Below, piece after piece: positions 1 through 6,411 of a stretch of 14,658 bases of DNA. The stretch is from contig JAEZFA010000097.1 of the NCBI GenBank assembly GCA_023417665.1, forward strand, positions 1 to 14,658. The letters run 5' to 3'. Made by a program: the position numbers and the translations under genes. Source of the stretch: Pseudomonadota bacterium (GTDB taxonomy: Bacteria; Pseudomonadota; Alphaproteobacteria; Rhizobiales; Xanthobacteraceae). Every line of letters starts with the position of its first letter. Positions within the stretch are counted from its first letter, which is position 1. The notes below the pieces were generated by a model. That model ran no database searches, was not told the DNA's origin, and worked only from the letters and a program-made list of their open reading frames with translations.

Positions 1-119
1 ACGCAAAGCACCGTGTCGCCCCGCGCGAGCAGCCGCTCGCAAAGCTGAGAGCCGATGAAGCCGCCACCGCCGGTGACAAGAACGCGCCGCTTCTTCAGAT
101 GCGCAGCCGGCTCTTTCAT
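1..119 (-). CDS. NAD-dependent epimerase/dehydratase, N-terminal fragment (UDP-glucuronate decarboxylase-like)
   Basis: Only the first 39 or so codons lie in the window; the gene runs leftward off the edge. The start is ATG at 119-117, with an AGGGA-type ribosome binding site about 9 bases upstream. After a short basic leader, the protein shows RRVLVTGGGGFIGSQLCERL, the glycine-rich GxxGxxG dinucleotide-binding turn of extended short-chain dehydrogenases that act on nucleotide sugars. The continuation LLARGDTVLCV fits the first beta-alpha-beta unit. The closest family by eye is UDP-glucuronate decarboxylase and related sugar-nucleotide epimerases, which supply precursors for surface polysaccharide. 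The active-site YxxxK lies outside the window, so the exact substrate cannot be called. The family assignment is strong; the subfamily is a guess. Confidence 0.8.
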   Translation of the reverse strand, partial: MKEPAAHLKKRRVLVTGGGGFIGSQLCERLLARGDTVLC

Positions 120-656
120 GGTCGCAATCCCTGTATATCGTTGCGCGGTTGACGCAGCACGAACGCTACGGCCGCTTGGGCAGCCGTGATGCTCCTCCCG
201 ACGTGAATGCGGTGTGAATTTCGATGTGCCGAACGTACCGATCGAAGCCGATCGCTACACGTTTCGGTGATCGCTCACGCGCCCCTGCCCTTGAAGGTTC
301 GTTCGCAGCCAGCCTCCGCGCCTGATTTCTGTAAACCCATTGCCGGGCATATTATGCGTGAAATCAGGAATTTAGATAGAGCGTCGAACGCTTCCGAAGG
401 CTCCCGGGAGTTCCATTCGTATTGCCGGTTAACGGGCGCCCTGACCTTGCCCGGATCAGGCGGTGAGTCCGATCGGCGCCATAGCGGAAAGGACGTGCTT
501 GCGGTGCCGGGCAGATGCAGGCGGCGTGTTTCGGAGCCTGGTTTTCACGGGCGTTTCGCGCGGGCGAACGGCAGCTTCGATCGCGGGAATTCCAGTTCGG
601 CTTCCGGGGGCGGACCCTCTGCCTGCGTATATGCCTGAGCCTACGCGGCGTGAAAC
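120..656. other. Intergenic region without a convincing gene
   Basis: This is about 537 bases between the start of the leftward epimerase gene and the 3' end of the leftward tRNA-Lys. Open frames exist on both strands, but their translations are arginine- and serine-rich with no recognisable motif, several run into the tRNA, and none has a clear ribosome binding site. The most regular structure is a perfect 9-base inverted repeat, CCTGATTTC at 321-329 and GAAATCAGG at 360-368, which encloses two small palindromes (TGCCGGGCA and GCATATTATGC). I see no strong terminator for the tRNA. The promoter of the epimerase gene should lie here, but no good match to a sigma-70 promoter was found. Confidence 0.5.
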
Positions 657-731
657 TGGTGAGCCCGGATGGGATCGAACCATCGACACCCTGATTAAAA
701 GTCAGGTGCTCTACCACTGAGCTACGGGCCC
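657..731 (-). tRNA. tRNA-Lys (anticodon UUU)
   Basis: Read on the minus strand, this folds as a full cloverleaf of 75 bases including the encoded CCA. The acceptor stem is GGGCCCG with CGGGCTC, containing one G-U pair. The D-arm is GCTCAGTGGTAGAGC. The anticodon arm is CCTGA, loop CTTTTAA, TCAGG, which puts TTT at positions 34-36 and hence lysine. The T-arm contains GGTTCGATCCC. The discriminator base is A at 660, and CCA is encoded at 659-657. It lies 58 bases downstream of the hmuV stop on the same strand and seems to have its own promoter. Confidence 0.97.
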
Positions 732-743
732 TGCCGGGGCGGA

Positions 744-772
744 CTGGTACGAACCCATCCCATGCCCGTCAA
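744..772 (-). promoter_or_regulatory. Candidate sigma-70 promoter of tRNA-Lys
   Basis: On the minus strand there is TTGACG at 772-767 (five of six matches to the -35 consensus), a 17-base spacer, and TACCAG at 749-744 as a weak -10 hexamer. Initiation would fall within a few bases of the mature 5' end at 731. The good -35 and exact spacing support the call; the -10 is poor. Confidence 0.4.
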
Positions 773-789
773 GGCACGAAGGCGCAGTT

Positions 790-1560
790 CTACGAAATGA
801 CGGTCTGTGGCAACAGAAAAGGCCCGTCGGGCACGCCGCGGACCCGGGCCTCGACGCTGTAAAGCGCGCGGATCAGCTCATCCGTGAGCACTTCAGCGGG
901 CGTTCCCGACGCAATGACGCGGCCGTCACGCATCGCGACGATTTCGTCCGCGACCATCGCCGCCAGATTGACGTCGTGCAGGATCGCGAGCACGCCACCG
1001 CCTTCGGCGGCATGCTGGCGCGCGATTCGCAGGGTCGCGAGCTGGTGCGGAAGATCGAGTGCCGAGGTCGGCTCGTCGAGCAGCAGATAGCCCTTCCCGC
1101 CGTTCGCCCAGAGCTGCACCAGAATTCGCGCAAGCTGCACGCGCTGGCGCTCGCCGCCGGAAAGCGTTTCGTAAACCCGCTCGCTGAAATGGCTGAGATC
1201 CACCGCATGCAGCGCACGCGTAATCAGCCTGCCGCCGTCGCTGCGGGAAAAATACTGCGGCAAGCCCAGCGCCACGATTTCTCGCGCGAGAAACGGAAAA
1301 GCCACCACGACCGATTGCGGCAGTACTGCGCGCCTGCGCGCGAGCGAAACCGCATCCCATCGCGACAGGTCCGCGCCTTCGAGTGTCACCGTGCCCTGAA
1401 ATTCGCGATGCTCGCCGGCAAGCACCTTGAGCAAAGTGGATTTGCCCGCGCCGTTCGGACCGACGATCGCCACGACCTTGCCTTGCGGGACCGAAACCGT
1501 GGCTTCGTGAAGGATCGCCTTGGGACCGACGTAAAAGGAAATGCCGCGCGCTTCGTACAT
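790..1560 (-). CDS. hmuV: Heme ABC transporter ATP-binding protein HmuV
   Basis: A 256-residue ABC ATPase that powers import of heme from periplasm to cytoplasm with HmuU and HmuT. Visible motifs are Walker A GPNGAGKST at 34-42, the Q-loop near PQS at 81-83, the signature LSGGE at 133-137, Walker B YLLLDEP at 158-164, and the H-loop His195 in ILHD. Its length is normal for HmuV/FecE-type ATPases. The start is the ATG at 1560-1558, because translation of the FecE fold begins there and it lies 2 bases after the hmuU stop; the same frame stays open far upstream, but that part is an alternative frame of hmuU. It is the last gene of the hemP-hmuTUV unit, followed by tRNA-Lys. The heme specificity rests on the neighbours, since the ATPase alone could serve any FecCD-type system. 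Confidence 0.95.
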   Translation of the reverse strand: MYEARGISFYVGPKAILHEATVSVPQGKVVAIVGPNGAGKSTLLKVLAGEHREFQGTVTLEGADLSRWDAVSLARRRAVLPQSVVVAFPFLAREIVALGLPQYFSRSDGGRLITRALHAVDLSHFSERVYETLSGGERQRVQLARILVQLWANGGKGYLLLDEPTSALDLPHQLATLRIARQHAAEGGGVLAILHDVNLAAMVADEIVAMRDGRVIASGTPAEVLTDELIRALYSVEARVRGVPDGPFLLPQTVIS

Positions 1561-1562
1561 CG

Positions 1563-2651
1563 TCAGGCTCCGAGCGACGCGCGATGACGGCGCAGCAGCC
1601 ACAGGAAGAACGGCGCGCCGATCAGCGCCGTCACGACGCCGAGCGGGAGTTCGGCGGGCGCCGCGACGACCCGCGCGAATACATCCGAGGCGGTCAGAAG
1701 GCCCGCCCCCAGCAAGGCGCTGCCTATGATCAACGTGCGATGCGCCGGTCCGGCGCTCAGGCGCAACAGATGCGGCACGACGAGACCGACGAATCCGATG
1801 ATGCCGCTTACCGCAACCGCCGCGCCGACGCCTGCCGCGACGACCACGATTGCAACGCGCTTCAGGCGCTCGACATTGACGCCGATGTGAAAGGCTTCGG
1901 CCTCGCCCAGCGCAAGCGCATCCAGCCCGCGCGCGAGCCACAGCGAACCGCCGATCAGCGCGATCATGAACGGCAGGATCATGCCGACCCGCGGCCAGGT
2001 CGCGCCGCCGAGGCTGCCGAGCGACCAGAACGTGAATTCGCGCAGCTGCTGATCGCTCGCCACGAAGATGATCAGGCCCGTCGCAGCCCCTGTAAGCGAG
2101 CCGAGCGCGATGCCCGCGAAGAGCAGGCTCGCGACCGCGGTACGGCCATTTCGGCTCGCCATGCGATGGAGCAGCAGCGTCGCAACCAGACCGCCGCCAA
2201 AGGCGGCAAGCGGCAGTGAATAGTTGAACAGCCAACGCGGTACGAAGCCGACAACGAGATTGCCGAACACGATCCAGGCGACGGCAGCCAAGGCCGCTCC
2301 CGACGAAACGCCGACAATCCCGGGATCGGCCAGCGGGTTTCTGAACACGCCCTGCATGACCGCACCGGCCACCGCCAGCGTGCCGCCGACGCAGGCCGCG
2401 AGCAGCGTGCGCGGAAGCCGGATGTCGAGCACGACGATTGCGTCGCGCATATCGAGGCCGGTGGTTGCACGGATACCGAACAGCGCGTCCCAGAGAATGC
2501 CGCTGACTTTTCCCGGAGGGATAACGACCGGGCCGATCGCGAGCGATGCCAGCAGTGCTGCGACGAGCACGACCGCGCACAGGATCAGCACGGCGCGCGT
2601 CAGCCCCATGCTGCGCGAGGCTGCGCTGAGCGTGGTATCGCCGGTCGTCAT
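1563..2651 (-). CDS. hmuU: Heme ABC transporter permease HmuU (FecCD family)
   Basis: A 362-residue, strongly hydrophobic inner-membrane permease of the BtuC/FecCD family, which forms the heme channel together with HmuV. The first membrane segment is at about 18-40. The family hallmark RLPR is at 78-81 and leads to a Gly/Ala-rich segment and RNPLADPGIVGVSSGA at 104-119. The C-terminal part has the usual VVPHLLR, a proline/alanine-rich AAPAELPLG and GAPFFLWLLRR, all typical of this family near the end. Length matches family members. The start ATG overlaps the hmuT stop in an ATGA, indicating translational coupling, and hmuV follows 2 bases after the stop. Siderophore and cobalamin permeases look alike, so heme as substrate is inferred from the linked HmuT, HmuR and HmuQ. 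Confidence 0.95.
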   Translation of the reverse strand: MTTGDTTLSAASRSMGLTRAVLILCAVVLVAALLASLAIGPVVIPPGKVSGILWDALFGIRATTGLDMRDAIVVLDIRLPRTLLAACVGGTLAVAGAVMQGVFRNPLADPGIVGVSSGAALAAVAWIVFGNLVVGFVPRWLFNYSLPLAAFGGGLVATLLLHRMASRNGRTAVASLLFAGIALGSLTGAATGLIIFVASDQQLREFTFWSLGSLGGATWPRVGMILPFMIALIGGSLWLARGLDALALGEAEAFHIGVNVERLKRVAIVVVAAGVGAAVAVSGIIGFVGLVVPHLLRLSAGPAHRTLIIGSALLGAGLLTASDVFARVVAAPAELPLGVVTALIGAPFFLWLLRRHRASLGA

Positions 2652-3601
2652 TTGCTGTGGATGGAAGCTGCTTCAGTCCAGGGCCGTGGCGGCAGCTTCG
2701 GCAGATCGAGTTCGGGATAGATTTTGGCGGCGAAGTCGCGAATCGCCTGCGCGGTCCGCGGTCCGAATGACAGATAATAAGACGAGATCAGCACAAGGCG
2801 CTTGTCCTTCGCGGCGGGGGTGCCGGCAAATGCCGGCAGCGCGAAGACCGCGTCCTCGCTCATGGCGTGGCTGCGCTCGAGCAGCATCACGATCGCATCC
2901 GGCTGCGCGGCAAGCGTCGCCTCGGGCGTCGCCGGCTTGAAGCCGCTGACGGCGGACATGGCATTCTCGATGCCGGCCAGATTAAAGATGCCGTCCACGC
3001 TGGTGGCCTTGCCGGCCACGGTCGGCGCGTTGCCGGTCGAAAGCACGAAGATCGCGCTGCGTTTCTGCTTGATTTTTCCGGCAAGCATGGCCCGGGCGGC
3101 GGTCATGTCTTCGCCGACTGCCTTTGCCAGTTGCTCGCCCTTCTCCGGCACGCCGAGCGCCTGCGCGACCGCGCGGATCTTTTTCAGCACCGCCGCTTCG
3201 TCGGTGCCTTCCGGAATCAGCACGAAGGGCACGGCGGCGCGTGAAAGCACTTCGACCGCATCGGCGGGACCGGAACCTTCGATGGCAAGCACCAGCGTCG
3301 GCCCGAGCGACAGCACGCCCTCAGGCGCCAGCGCGCGCATATAGCCGATGCTCGGCAGCTTCTTGATGTCGGCCGGATATGTGCTCGTAATATCGACCGC
3401 GATGACCTTGTCCCCGAAACCAAGCGCATAGACGATTTCGGTGACGGCGCCGCCGATGGTCACGATCCGGGAGGTGTCGGCGATCTCGACCTTGCGGCCG
3501 ACGGCATCCGTGACGGACCAGGCCCCGGCAGTCGCCATGACCGATGATGCCAGCAGCATCGCGGCGGCGACGGCTGACTTGAAGGAAAAATTCCGGCTCA
3601 T
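2648..3601 (-). CDS. hmuT: Periplasmic heme-binding protein HmuT
   Basis: A 317-residue substrate-binding protein of the BtuF/FhuD-like class that hands heme from the outer-membrane receptor to HmuUV. It has a signal peptide with a basic start (MSRNFSFK) and hydrophobic core, likely cleaved after ATAGA near residue 27. The mature protein begins with WSVTDAVGRKVEI, the usual opening beta-strand. PSIGYMRALAPEGVLSLGP at 83-101 matches the conserved region of ShuT/HmuT proteins, in which the tyrosine of GYMR is the axial heme ligand; here it is Tyr87. The start ATG overlaps the hemP stop (ATGA), and the stop overlaps the hmuU start in the same way. Recognition as a heme-type binding protein is strong because of the GYMR segment and the context. 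Confidence 0.94.
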   Translation of the reverse strand: MSRNFSFKSAVAAAMLLASSVMATAGAWSVTDAVGRKVEIADTSRIVTIGGAVTEIVYALGFGDKVIAVDITSTYPADIKKLPSIGYMRALAPEGVLSLGPTLVLAIEGSGPADAVEVLSRAAVPFVLIPEGTDEAAVLKKIRAVAQALGVPEKGEQLAKAVGEDMTAARAMLAGKIKQKRSAIFVLSTGNAPTVAGKATSVDGIFNLAGIENAMSAVSGFKPATPEATLAAQPDAIVMLLERSHAMSEDAVFALPAFAGTPAAKDKRLVLISSYYLSFGPRTAQAIRDFAAKIYPELDLPKLPPRPWTEAASIHSK

Positions 3602-3813
3602 TTCGTAAGGATCAGCTTGTTCAGTGCGGTCAGGCGCAACCGATAGACTTCGCCTTCATGCCCGATTGTGATTTCTTTGGTTCCCACGAACAAGTCGCGG
3701 CTTTCCAGCCGATTGCTCGAGATTTCAATCGTCCGATGGTTACTCACGCCGGTTTCCCCGCGCGTGCCGGTCGCAATCTGGTCTGCCTTTGTCGGCATCG
3801 AGGTATTGTCCAT
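3598..3813 (-). CDS. hemP: Hemin uptake protein HemP/HmuP
   Basis: A 71-residue member of the HemP/HmuP family. The C-terminal half carries the family signature: an Ile-Ser-Ser-x-Leu segment, then LFVGTKEITIGHEGEVYRLR and a terminal LTALNKLILTK. In Bradyrhizobium japonicum, HmuP is reported as a coactivator for Irr-dependent expression of the heme uptake genes; whether this protein does the same is inferred. The frame stays open up to a TTG at 3882. I chose the ATG at 3813-3811, preceded by AGG a few bases upstream, because the longer version would put the promoter and Irr-like half-sites inside the gene; ATG at 3798 is also possible. It is the first gene of the unit, and its stop overlaps the hmuT start (ATGA). 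Confidence 0.9.
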   Translation of the reverse strand: MDNTSMPTKADQIATGTRGETGVSNHRTIEISSNRLESRDLFVGTKEITIGHEGEVYRLRLTALNKLILTK

Positions 3814-3826
3814 CGCCTGACGTCTG

Positions 3827-3859
3827 TTTTGAACGGTTCTTAACTGCACTAGTTTAGAA
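3827..3859. promoter_or_regulatory. Irr-box (ICE)-like half-site cluster
   Basis: Three copies of a TTTAGAA-like half-site lie in 33 bases: TTTTGAA at 3827-3833, TTCTTAA (inverted) at 3837-3843, and TTTAGAA at 3853-3859. The first pair, TTTTGAA-CGG-TTCTTAA, has the TTTAGAA-N3-TTCTAAA arrangement that I recall for the Irr-bound iron control element of Bradyrhizobium and relatives, with one mismatch per half. The second and third form a 25-base imperfect palindrome (3836-3860). The cluster covers the proposed -10 and start of the hemP transcript and lies upstream of hmuR, so it could control both units. Identification with Irr is an inference from pattern and gene context. Confidence 0.55.
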
Positions 3860-3882
3860 CGAGTTTTATGTAGTGATTTCAA
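3853..3882 (-). promoter_or_regulatory. Candidate promoter of hemP-hmuTUV
   Basis: On the minus strand there is TTGAAA at 3882-3877 (five of six to the -35 consensus), an 18-base spacer, and TCTAAA at 3858-3853 (four of six to the -10 consensus). Initiation near 3846 would leave about 33 bases of leader before the hemP ATG at 3813. The -10 coincides with an Irr-like half-site, and the -35 overlaps the neighbouring perfect palindrome. Confidence 0.45.
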
Positions 3883-3887
3883 TCACT
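3872..3887. promoter_or_regulatory. Perfect palindrome, CRP/FNR-type core (GTGA-N6-TCAC)
   Basis: AGTGATT at 3872-3878 and AATCACT at 3881-3887 form a perfect 7-base-arm palindrome with a 2-base centre. It contains GTGA-N6-TCAC, the core of CRP-type sites, and differs from the FNR/FixK pattern TTGAT-N4-ATCAA by one symmetrical base per half (GTGAT-N4-ATCAC). It sits between the two divergent promoters, over the -35 of hemP and just before a possible -35 of hmuR. Which regulator uses it, if any, cannot be told from the sequence. Confidence 0.45.
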
Positions 3888-3915
3888 TGACCGTAGTAGT
3901 CCGAATTGTTACGCA
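3887..3915 (+). promoter_or_regulatory. Weak candidate promoter of hmuR
   Basis: TTGACC at 3887-3892 is a good -35. It is followed after 17 bases by TACGCA at 3910-3915, a poor -10. A weak promoter that needs an activator would fit the operator-like sites immediately upstream. The resulting leader before the hmuR ATG would be about 105-110 bases. Confidence 0.3.
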
Positions 3916-3928
3916 TAGCAACTAGTTT

Positions 3929-3946
3929 GCGGAGCTGGGGCTCCGC
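3929..3946 (+). other. Stem-loop in the hmuR leader
   Basis: GCGGAGC at 3929-3935 and GCTCCGC at 3940-3946 form a perfect 7-base stem with a TGGG loop, in the presumed 5' leader of hmuR. The left arm (CGGAGCT, 3930-3936) is also complementary to AGCTCCG at 3992-3998, so two mutually exclusive hairpins can be drawn. The distal pairing ends shortly before an A-run (4002-4009) and the start codon. No known riboswitch class is recognised. Confidence 0.4.
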
Positions 3947-4029
3947 CAATGCCTGCCAGCTAGCCGCAGCGCGTTTCAGTTGCAGCCCGCAAGCTCCGGC
4001 GAAAAAAAATACAACGTGTGGGGCTTCAA

Positions 4030-6237
4030 ATGGTTTGGACAACAAAGCGCAACGTTGCGCGATTGGGCAGCGTATCTGCGTTTGCTTTACTCACTTCTTC
4101 TCTGCTGGCGCCTGCGATTGCGCAGGTGACGTTGCTCGATGCGATCACGATCATCGCAACGAGAACCGAAGAGCTTGCAATCAATGCGCTGGCGCCGGTG
4201 AGTACCGTACGCGAAGAGCAGATTCAGCAGATTCAGCCGTCGCGTACGCACCAGATTTTCTTCGGCATTCCAGGCGTGACGACGGAAGCGACCGCGCAGG
4301 ATCCGGCGACTGCGATCAACATCCGCGGCTTGCAGGATTTCGGCCGCGTCGCCGTCTACGTCGATGGTGCGCGCCAGAACTACACGCGGCTCGGGCATGA
4401 CGGCGCCGGCAGCTTCTTTCTCGAGACGGAGCTTCTCGCGGACGTCGATATCGTGCGCGGCCCGACGTCCAACATTTACGGCTCCGGCGCGATTGGTGGT
4501 GTCGTCACGTTCCGCACCAAGGATGTGAACGACATTCTGCAGCCCGGGCAGACCTGGGGCATTCAGACCAACGCAACGGTTGGCACCAACGGGTTCAACG
4601 GCGTCGGCTCGATTTTCGCGGCCGCCCGCATCAGCCCGAACGCCGAATTCATCATCGGCGGCTCGGTGCGCGACCAGGACAGCTACAGCTCCGGCAACGG
4701 CACCAAGATCTACAACTCCGGCCAGGAAGTGCAGACCTTCCTGACGAAACTGACCTTCCGCCCGGCGGAAGATCATCAGGTCAAGCTTGGCGCGGTGATC
4801 TACAATGCCGAGTGGAAGAGCGGTACCGAACCGGGCACGCCGCTGCCTGCGAGCAGCAACGAGCGGGGCTGGGAATCGCTGAACATCACGACGACCGCGA
4901 ACTGGAAGTACCGTCCGGCCGCCAATCCGCTGATTGATTTCGACGCGAACCTCTACTGGAACCGGGTCGATGTGCAGAGCACCCTCTTGCGCTATTTCGG
5001 CGCGCCGTCGGTAACGACGCTCGGAATTTTCGGTCCGGTCGGTACGCGCACGAATTACATCATTGATACCGTTGGCTTCGACGTGAACAACACCTCGCGC
5101 TTCGAGGCCGGACCCTTCCGCCACGCCATTACCTACGGAATTGATCTGTTCAACGATCGCGTCGACAATACCGCGACTGCCGGCTTCGGTGCCGGCTACA
5201 ATCCGCGCGGCGACCGCACGGTGAGCGGCGGGTTCATCCAGTGGAAGGCCAACTATTCGACCTGGTTCGAGGTCATCGGCGGCCTGCGTTACGATCGTTT
5301 TGCCTTCAGCGGCCTCGACGTCACGACCGGCAATCAGGTCGATAATGACGGCGATCGTCTGTCGCCGAAGATCACGATCGGCGTGACGCCGTTTGCCGGC
5401 TTCCAGCCTTACATCAGCTACGCCGAGGGCTATCGCGCGCCGGCAATCACCGAAACGCTGGTTTCGCAGCAACATCCGGGCGTGCTGGGAGCGAACTTCC
5501 TGTTCCTGCCCAACCCGGACCTGCGACCGGAAGTCGGCAAGAACACCGAGATCGGCATCAACTTCAAGCGTGACGACCTCTGGGTTGCGGGCGACAAGCT
5601 GCGGGTAAAGACCAGCTTCTTCCGCAACAACGTGGAAGACTTCATTGACACCCAGACTGTGTTGATTGGCCCACCCGGCTCGATCTGCCCGCCGCCGCCG
5701 CCGGGACCGCCCTATTTCTTCTGTCAGCAGTACCAGAACATCGCCAATGCACGCATCGAAGGCTTCGAATTCGAAGGCATGTATGACCGTGGCGACTGGT
5801 TCTTCGGGCTCGCCGGCCATCACATCAAGGGCCACGATCTCGACACCGGCAACCCGCTGGCGAAGATCCCGTCTGACATGCTCGCGACCACGATCGGTGC
5901 GCGCTTCTGGGATCGCAAGCTGCAGGTCGCCGTGCGCTGGGCTGCGGTTGCGGCGAAGAAGCTGAGCGATCTGCCGCCGGGCACTTCGCCGAACGTTGCG
6001 ACGGGAAGCTACAACCTCGTCAATCTCTACGTCGGCTATCAGGTCGATCCGACGCTGCAACTCGCCTTCTCGGTCGAGAACCTGCTCGACGAGCAGTCCA
6101 CGATCTACACCCACGAGTATCCCTCGGCGGGACTGACGGCGAAGATTTCGCTGCGCAAGACCTTCGGCCCGGCGCCGGACCTGACCGCGGTGAACAACCT
6201 GCAGACGGCGCAATACCGCCCGCAGGCGGCGCGATAA
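4030..6237 (+). CDS. hmuR: TonB-dependent heme/hemoglobin receptor HmuR
   Basis: An outer-membrane receptor of 735 residues that captures heme or heme-proteins and imports heme using TonB energy. Numbering from ATG 4030: signal peptide 1-32 ending in PAIAQ; TonB-box-like DAITIIATR at 37-45; plug domain with NIRGLQDFGRVAVYVDGARQ at 97-116, RLGHDG, and GSGAIGGVVTF near 151-161; then a 22-strand-type barrel. The heme-receptor FRAP/NPNL region is present as YRAP at 468-471 and NPDL at 495-498, with His482 between them, the position of the conserved heme-ligand histidine. Oddities are a proline-rich loop bounded by Cys553 and Cys565, and about 22 residues beyond the last barrel strand. A GTG at 4018 would add four residues; ATG gives a normal signal peptide, though neither start has a strong ribosome site. 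It is divergent from hemP and followed by hmuQ after 174 bases. Confidence 0.95.
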   Translation: MVWTTKRNVARLGSVSAFALLTSSLLAPAIAQVTLLDAITIIATRTEELAINALAPVSTVREEQIQQIQPSRTHQIFFGIPGVTTEATAQDPATAINIRGLQDFGRVAVYVDGARQNYTRLGHDGAGSFFLETELLADVDIVRGPTSNIYGSGAIGGVVTFRTKDVNDILQPGQTWGIQTNATVGTNGFNGVGSIFAAARISPNAEFIIGGSVRDQDSYSSGNGTKIYNSGQEVQTFLTKLTFRPAEDHQVKLGAVIYNAEWKSGTEPGTPLPASSNERGWESLNITTTANWKYRPAANPLIDFDANLYWNRVDVQSTLLRYFGAPSVTTLGIFGPVGTRTNYIIDTVGFDVNNTSRFEAGPFRHAITYGIDLFNDRVDNTATAGFGAGYNPRGDRTVSGGFIQWKANYSTWFEVIGGLRYDRFAFSGLDVTTGNQVDNDGDRLSPKITIGVTPFAGFQPYISYAEGYRAPAITETLVSQQHPGVLGANFLFLPNPDLRPEVGKNTEIGINFKRDDLWVAGDKLRVKTSFFRNNVEDFIDTQTVLIGPPGSICPPPPPGPPYFFCQQYQNIANARIEGFEFEGMYDRGDWFFGLAGHHIKGHDLDTGNPLAKIPSDMLATTIGARFWDRKLQVAVRWAAVAAKKLSDLPPGTSPNVATGSYNLVNLYVGYQVDPTLQLAFSVENLLDEQSTIYTHEYPSAGLTAKISLRKTFGPAPDLTAVNNLQTAQYRPQAAR

Positions 6238-6245
6238 AATAATCC

Positions 6246-6272
6246 GGCGGAGCCGCGTCCAGCGGCTTCGCC
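6246..6272 (+). other. Stem-loop after hmuR
   Basis: GGCGGAGCCGC at 6246-6256 pairs with GCGGCTTCGCC at 6262-6272 around the loop GTCCA, giving an 11-base stem with a single G-T pair, starting 8 bases after the hmuR stop. No T-run follows. A smaller hairpin (GCTCC/GGAGC, 6281-6294) comes next. It may protect the hmuR mRNA 3' end or cause pausing. Confidence 0.45.
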
Positions 6273-6307
6273 TGAATACCGCTCCTCCGGGAGCGAACTG
6301 CCAGAAG

Positions 6308-6339
6308 TTCCTGCTTCCGTTGACCTCCGGAAGCAGGAA
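6308..6339 (+). terminator. Strong hairpin between hmuR and hmuQ, possible terminator or attenuator
   Basis: TTCCTGCTTCCG at 6308-6319 and CGGAAGCAGGAA at 6328-6339 form a perfect 12-base stem with an 8-base loop. Only a short TTT follows, so it is not a classical strong intrinsic terminator. Placed between the receptor gene and hmuQ-tonB, it could partly terminate or set differential mRNA stability, giving more receptor than downstream products. Function is inferred; the structure itself is plain. Confidence 0.45.
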
Positions 6340-6411
6340 TTTCACGCGTCTTTGAAAAGCCCTTTCAGAGCGCTAAGGACCCAGCAAACGCGAGGCTAAA
6401 AGGAAAGAACC

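Noticed and set aside
207..720. Open frames of 85-143 codons around the tRNA-Lys gene
   Set aside because: They overlap each other on both strands, several read through the tRNA, and none resembles a protein family or has a ribosome site.
657..731. tRNA-Lys as an attachment site for an integrated element
   Set aside because: No integrase, no direct repeat of the tRNA 3' end, and no change of gene character was seen next to it.
1561..2580. A 5' extension of the hmuV frame giving a 596-residue protein
   Set aside because: The extension overlaps hmuU in another frame and reads as Arg-rich nonsense, while hmuV has a sound ATG at 1560 right after the hmuU stop.
3814..3882. Longer HemP starting at TTG 3882 (94 residues)
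   Set aside because: It would place the Irr-like half-sites and the best promoter inside the gene; the added residues do not resemble the family.
4087..6345. A 752-codon open frame antisense to hmuR
   Set aside because: Its translation is Arg/Asp/Val-rich with no motif, and it mirrors the third-position GC bias of hmuR, which carries unmistakable receptor motifs. It is a composition shadow.
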